A DNA stretch of 5,244 nt, from positions 1-5,244 of the forward strand of contig CAYYVK010000029.1 in the NCBI GenBank assembly GCA_964475145.1. The letters run 5' to 3'. The translations under genes were made by a program, and so were the position numbers. This stretch comes from CAYYVK01 sp964475145 (GTDB taxonomy: Archaea; Aenigmatarchaeota; Aenigmatarchaeia; CG10238-14; SCSR01). Of this stretch, positions 3,353-5,244 are shown piece by piece (the first letter of the stretch is position 1; each line of letters opens with the position of its first letter). The notes beneath the pieces are model-generated. The model was not told where the DNA came from. It did no database searches and saw nothing but the letters and a program-made list of their open reading frames with translations.

Positions 3353-5244
3353 GTGAAGGAAGAAGATCCTAGAAGGCTGATAGTAGAAGCCTTGAAAAAG
3401 CATCCAGAAGGCTTAACAATCCTTTCTGTAGCCAAGTCTACAGGCTTGCACAGGCATACTTCTTCTAAGTATGTTAGAGAGCTTCTGGGTGCTGGTATCT
3501 TGGAAGAGAGAAAAGTGGGACCTGCTAGCTTATGCTACTTGAAAAAGAATTCTACAAAAAAAGCGGAAAAATACCTGAGCAATGTTCGACACTTTGGCAA
3601 CAAGTCCCTTTCAAAGGTCAAGTCTTACCTCTTCTTCTCTTTTCTTTTTTCTCTCCTCGCTTTCTTTACAGTAGCAATAATAGCCCAAAACACAGGCTTT
3701 TCCGGCAACAACTCATTTACTTCTGGACTGCCTTTACCTTTTGCAAATGCTACAGAAAGTGTCGAGAATTTAGCATTTCCAGAAAATTCAACACTTCCAA
3801 TTTTCCCAATTGAAACTGTCGAAAGCATTTCCGATATTAATACCAGTACTCAGAACAATTCTTTGCAAACTCCAATTGTCGGACCTTCCGTCAATTATTC
3901 AAACGAGACTGTCGATTTACCACCTTTCTACAGCAGTTTTGGTTCTAACGTTACAGAAGCTAAAGTAGGCGATGTAGTAAGCTTTTTTGCTTTTTGGCAG
4001 GATGATTCTGGCTTGAACGAATGGATCTTCAGCTGGAACGCTTCTGGCAACTGGGAGAACGAAAGCTACAGCTTTGTATCAAGCTACGACGAAAACACAC
4101 AAATTCTAACAAGGCTGGGCTGGAAGTACTTGAAAGATTTGAGCTATGAGGATGAGGTTGCAGTCTTAAAAGACGGAAGAGTTGGATGGGAAAAACCGAT
4201 AAGAATAGTGTCTTCCGATTACGATAATCAAGTATACTTGATAAACGGAGAAATAGACTTGCTAGTTACCCAAGACCATAAAGTTTACGCAAGGGTCGAC
4301 AATAGCTTAAGCTTTGTGGTAAACTTTTTGAGAGATTTACTCTTCGGAATTAACCCAAAAGACTTTGGCTTTCTTGATGTTGTGGAAGCTTACAAGCTAA
4401 CAAATCAGGGCTATGAACTGACTTTCCTAGACCAAGACATGAAGCCAGTCTATGTAAGCAGGATAACCAAAGAAAACTACAAGGGAAAGATATACGACCT
4501 AACAGTTCCAAGCCATGTTGTGCTTGTTAAGCGATTTGGTAAAGCAGTCTGGTCTTCTAATCTAAACGTGAAAGAAGCATGGAGCAATATAACTAAAACT
4601 GTTGATTCTCCTGGAACAATAGCTTTCAAGTTTTATGCCTCTGATTTAGCAGGAAATTGGGCTGAGACTGAAACAGGAGTTTTAAGAGTCTTACCTTTGG
4701 AAAATGAAACTTTAACAAATGTTACAGAAGTTCCTAATTACACAGAAGAAATAAAAAACATAACTTTGGCTCCAACAATACAAGCTTTAGTTTCTGTTGA
4801 GAATGTTACAAAAGGAAAAGATGTCTGGAAGTTTGTTGCTATTTCTGGTAATGTTAGCTTGAATGAAAGCTTGATTGCTTCTAATGTCAGCGTAAGAGTT
4901 AAAGATCCTAAAGGGGAAATTTTGTTTGAAGACAGAAAATCGACAGAAGGAGAATTTAGGTTTAGTTTTGAGTTTAAGCCAAAAGTTTCTGGTATTTATT
5001 TGGTTGAAATTTTTGCTGAAACTGAATTTGGAAATACAAGCAAAACTTTAACTTTTGAAGTTCTGAAACACTTGAGGCTTAAGCCAATAATCAAGCAAGA
5101 GAAGTTTAACTATGGGCTGGAAGAAAAGATAAGGTTTGAAATTTTAGCGATAGATGAAGATACTGGCAAGCTTTATCCAAATGCTACTCTAAAAGTTTTT
5201 GTTGTTGATCCTGATGGCAATAAAACTGAGGTTAATTTTATTGA
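3353..5244 (+). CDS. membrane-anchored winged-helix protein with glycosylated-type ectodomain and inserted Hint/intein domain (3' partial)
   Basis: Open for 630 codons from GTG and cut by the window end. Residues 6-64 form a winged-helix DNA-binding domain (helices near 6-17 and 21-31, recognition helix near 34-46, wing near 50-64). A basic stretch (KSLSKVKS, 84-91) precedes one transmembrane helix at 92-111, so the N-terminus should be cytoplasmic and the rest outside. A linker rich in Asn, Ser, Thr and Pro (112-190) leads to an Ig-like beta-sandwich domain of a style common in archaeal surface proteins. It starts near 191 (FWQDDSGLNEWIFSWN at 214-229) and resumes after the insert as WSNITKTV and SDLAGNW, ending near 441. 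A Hint domain at 244-403 splits it. More beta-rich domains follow from about 470. About 22 N-X-S/T sequons mark the ectodomain outside the Hint part. It could be a one-component membrane sensor-regulator; the ligand is unknown. It is divergent from a small winged-helix gene. No frameshift or internal stop was seen. Confidence 0.85.
   Translation, partial: MKEEDPRRLIVEALKKHPEGLTILSVAKSTGLHRHTSSKYVRELLGAGILEERKVGPASLCYLKKNSTKKAEKYLSNVRHFGNKSLSKVKSYLFFSFLFSLLAFFTVAIIAQNTGFSGNNSFTSGLPLPFANATESVENLAFPENSTLPIFPIETVESISDINTSTQNNSLQTPIVGPSVNYSNETVDLPPFYSSFGSNVTEAKVGDVVSFFAFWQDDSGLNEWIFSWNASGNWENESYSFVSSYDENTQILTRLGWKYLKDLSYEDEVAVLKDGRVGWEKPIRIVSSDYDNQVYLINGEIDLLVTQDHKVYARVDNSLSFVVNFLRDLLFGINPKDFGFLDVVEAYKLTNQGYELTFLDQDMKPVYVSRITKENYKGKIYDLTVPSHVVLVKRFGKAVWSSNLNVKEAWSNITKTVDSPGTIAFKFYASDLAGNWAETETGVLRVLPLENETLTNVTEVPNYTEEIKNITLAPTIQALVSVENVTKGKDVWKFVAISGNVSLNESLIASNVSVRVKDPKGEILFEDRKSTEGEFRFSFEFKPKVSGIYLVEIFAETEFGNTSKTLTFEVLKHLRLKPIIKQEKFNYGLEEKIRFEILAIDEDTGKLYPNATLKVFVVDPDGNKTEVNFI
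4082..4561 (+). other. mini-intein/Hint (BIL-like) domain encoded within the membrane regulator
   Basis: These 160 codons (residues 244-403) encode a Hint fold with no homing endonuclease. Block A is SYDENTQILTRLGWKYLKDL, with Ser244 as position 1 and Thr249 at position 6 as in inteins. LSYEDEVAVL follows the usual 'l..GD.V' strand. Block B is LLVTQDHKVYA with Thr306 and His309 (T-x-x-H). Block F is KIYDLTVPSHVVLV with Asp382 and His388. Block G is AVWSSN, ending Ser402-Asn403. Ser before the terminal Asn, instead of His, also occurs in active inteins such as Npu DnaE (ASN). The next residue is Leu404 rather than Cys, Ser or Thr, so the standard splicing step lacks its acceptor. Cleavage at either end, as in B-type bacterial intein-like domains, is more likely. 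The insert splits an ectodomain, so it would act at or outside the membrane. The fold call is strong; activity is inferred. Confidence 0.87.

Noticed and set aside
3532..3813. Plus-strand open frame in another frame of the membrane regulator
   Set aside because: The 3353 frame shows winged helix, membrane helix and continuous sequon-rich ectodomain through this stretch; this one has no domain.
3625..3828. Minus-strand open frame over the membrane-helix region
   Set aside because: Its Lys/Arg-rich tail is only the reverse complement of the pyrimidine-rich code for the transmembrane helix.

Overview
The window is archaeal. It carries a class II tRNA-Ser gene with an anticodon-loop intron and no encoded CCA, and an ATP-dependent diphthamide-forming ligase of the archaeal type. 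Genes start just downstream of TATA-like boxes, often with no Shine-Dalgarno sequence (leaderless transcripts). A surface protein is rich in N-X-S/T sequons. The DNA is AT-rich. Lineage cannot be fixed from sequence alone; the surface-domain style resembles that of uncultivated archaea such as DPANN groups, but this is only an impression.

Layout. (1) Positions 71-1205: a divergent housekeeping pair, YjbQ/UPF0047 (minus) and Dph6-type diphthine--ammonia ligase (plus), sharing a 49-bp intergenic promoter. (2) 1217-1332: tRNA-Ser, anticodon CGA, with a 32-nt intron. (3) 1417-2685: an AAA_14/DUF4143-type ATPase with its own promoter and a perfect inverted repeat just upstream. (4) 2686-3352: a regulatory neighbourhood with a minus-strand coiled-coil plus winged-helix regulator, surrounded by many copies of TGTCGA and by direct repeats and a perfect 18-bp palindrome. 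(5) 3353 to the window end: a long plus-strand gene starting at GTG and running off the edge (at least 630 codons). It encodes a winged helix, one transmembrane segment and a heavily sequon-marked ectodomain.

The highlight is inside that last gene. Residues 244-403 form a complete mini-intein/Hint domain, inserted in the middle of an extracellular beta-sandwich domain. It has Ser at position 1, the block B T-x-x-H, the block F Y-D...H and a terminal Ser-Asn. It lacks the Cys/Ser/Thr that standard splicing needs after the last Asn (Leu is there instead), so self-cleavage as in bacterial intein-like (BIL) domains is more likely than classical splicing. The Hint segment has no N-X-S/T sequon, while the flanking ectodomain has about 22.

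Taken together, the right half looks like an undescribed membrane-tethered DNA-binding protein whose ectodomain may process itself. It is transcribed divergently from a small winged-helix regulator, and both promoters carry the same TGTCGA motif beside the TATA box. Exact TGTCGA occurs on either strand about 11 times in 2728-3915 and not once in 1-2685. No stretch over 300 bases lacks a gene; the largest gap is 3168-3352, which holds the divergent regulatory signals.
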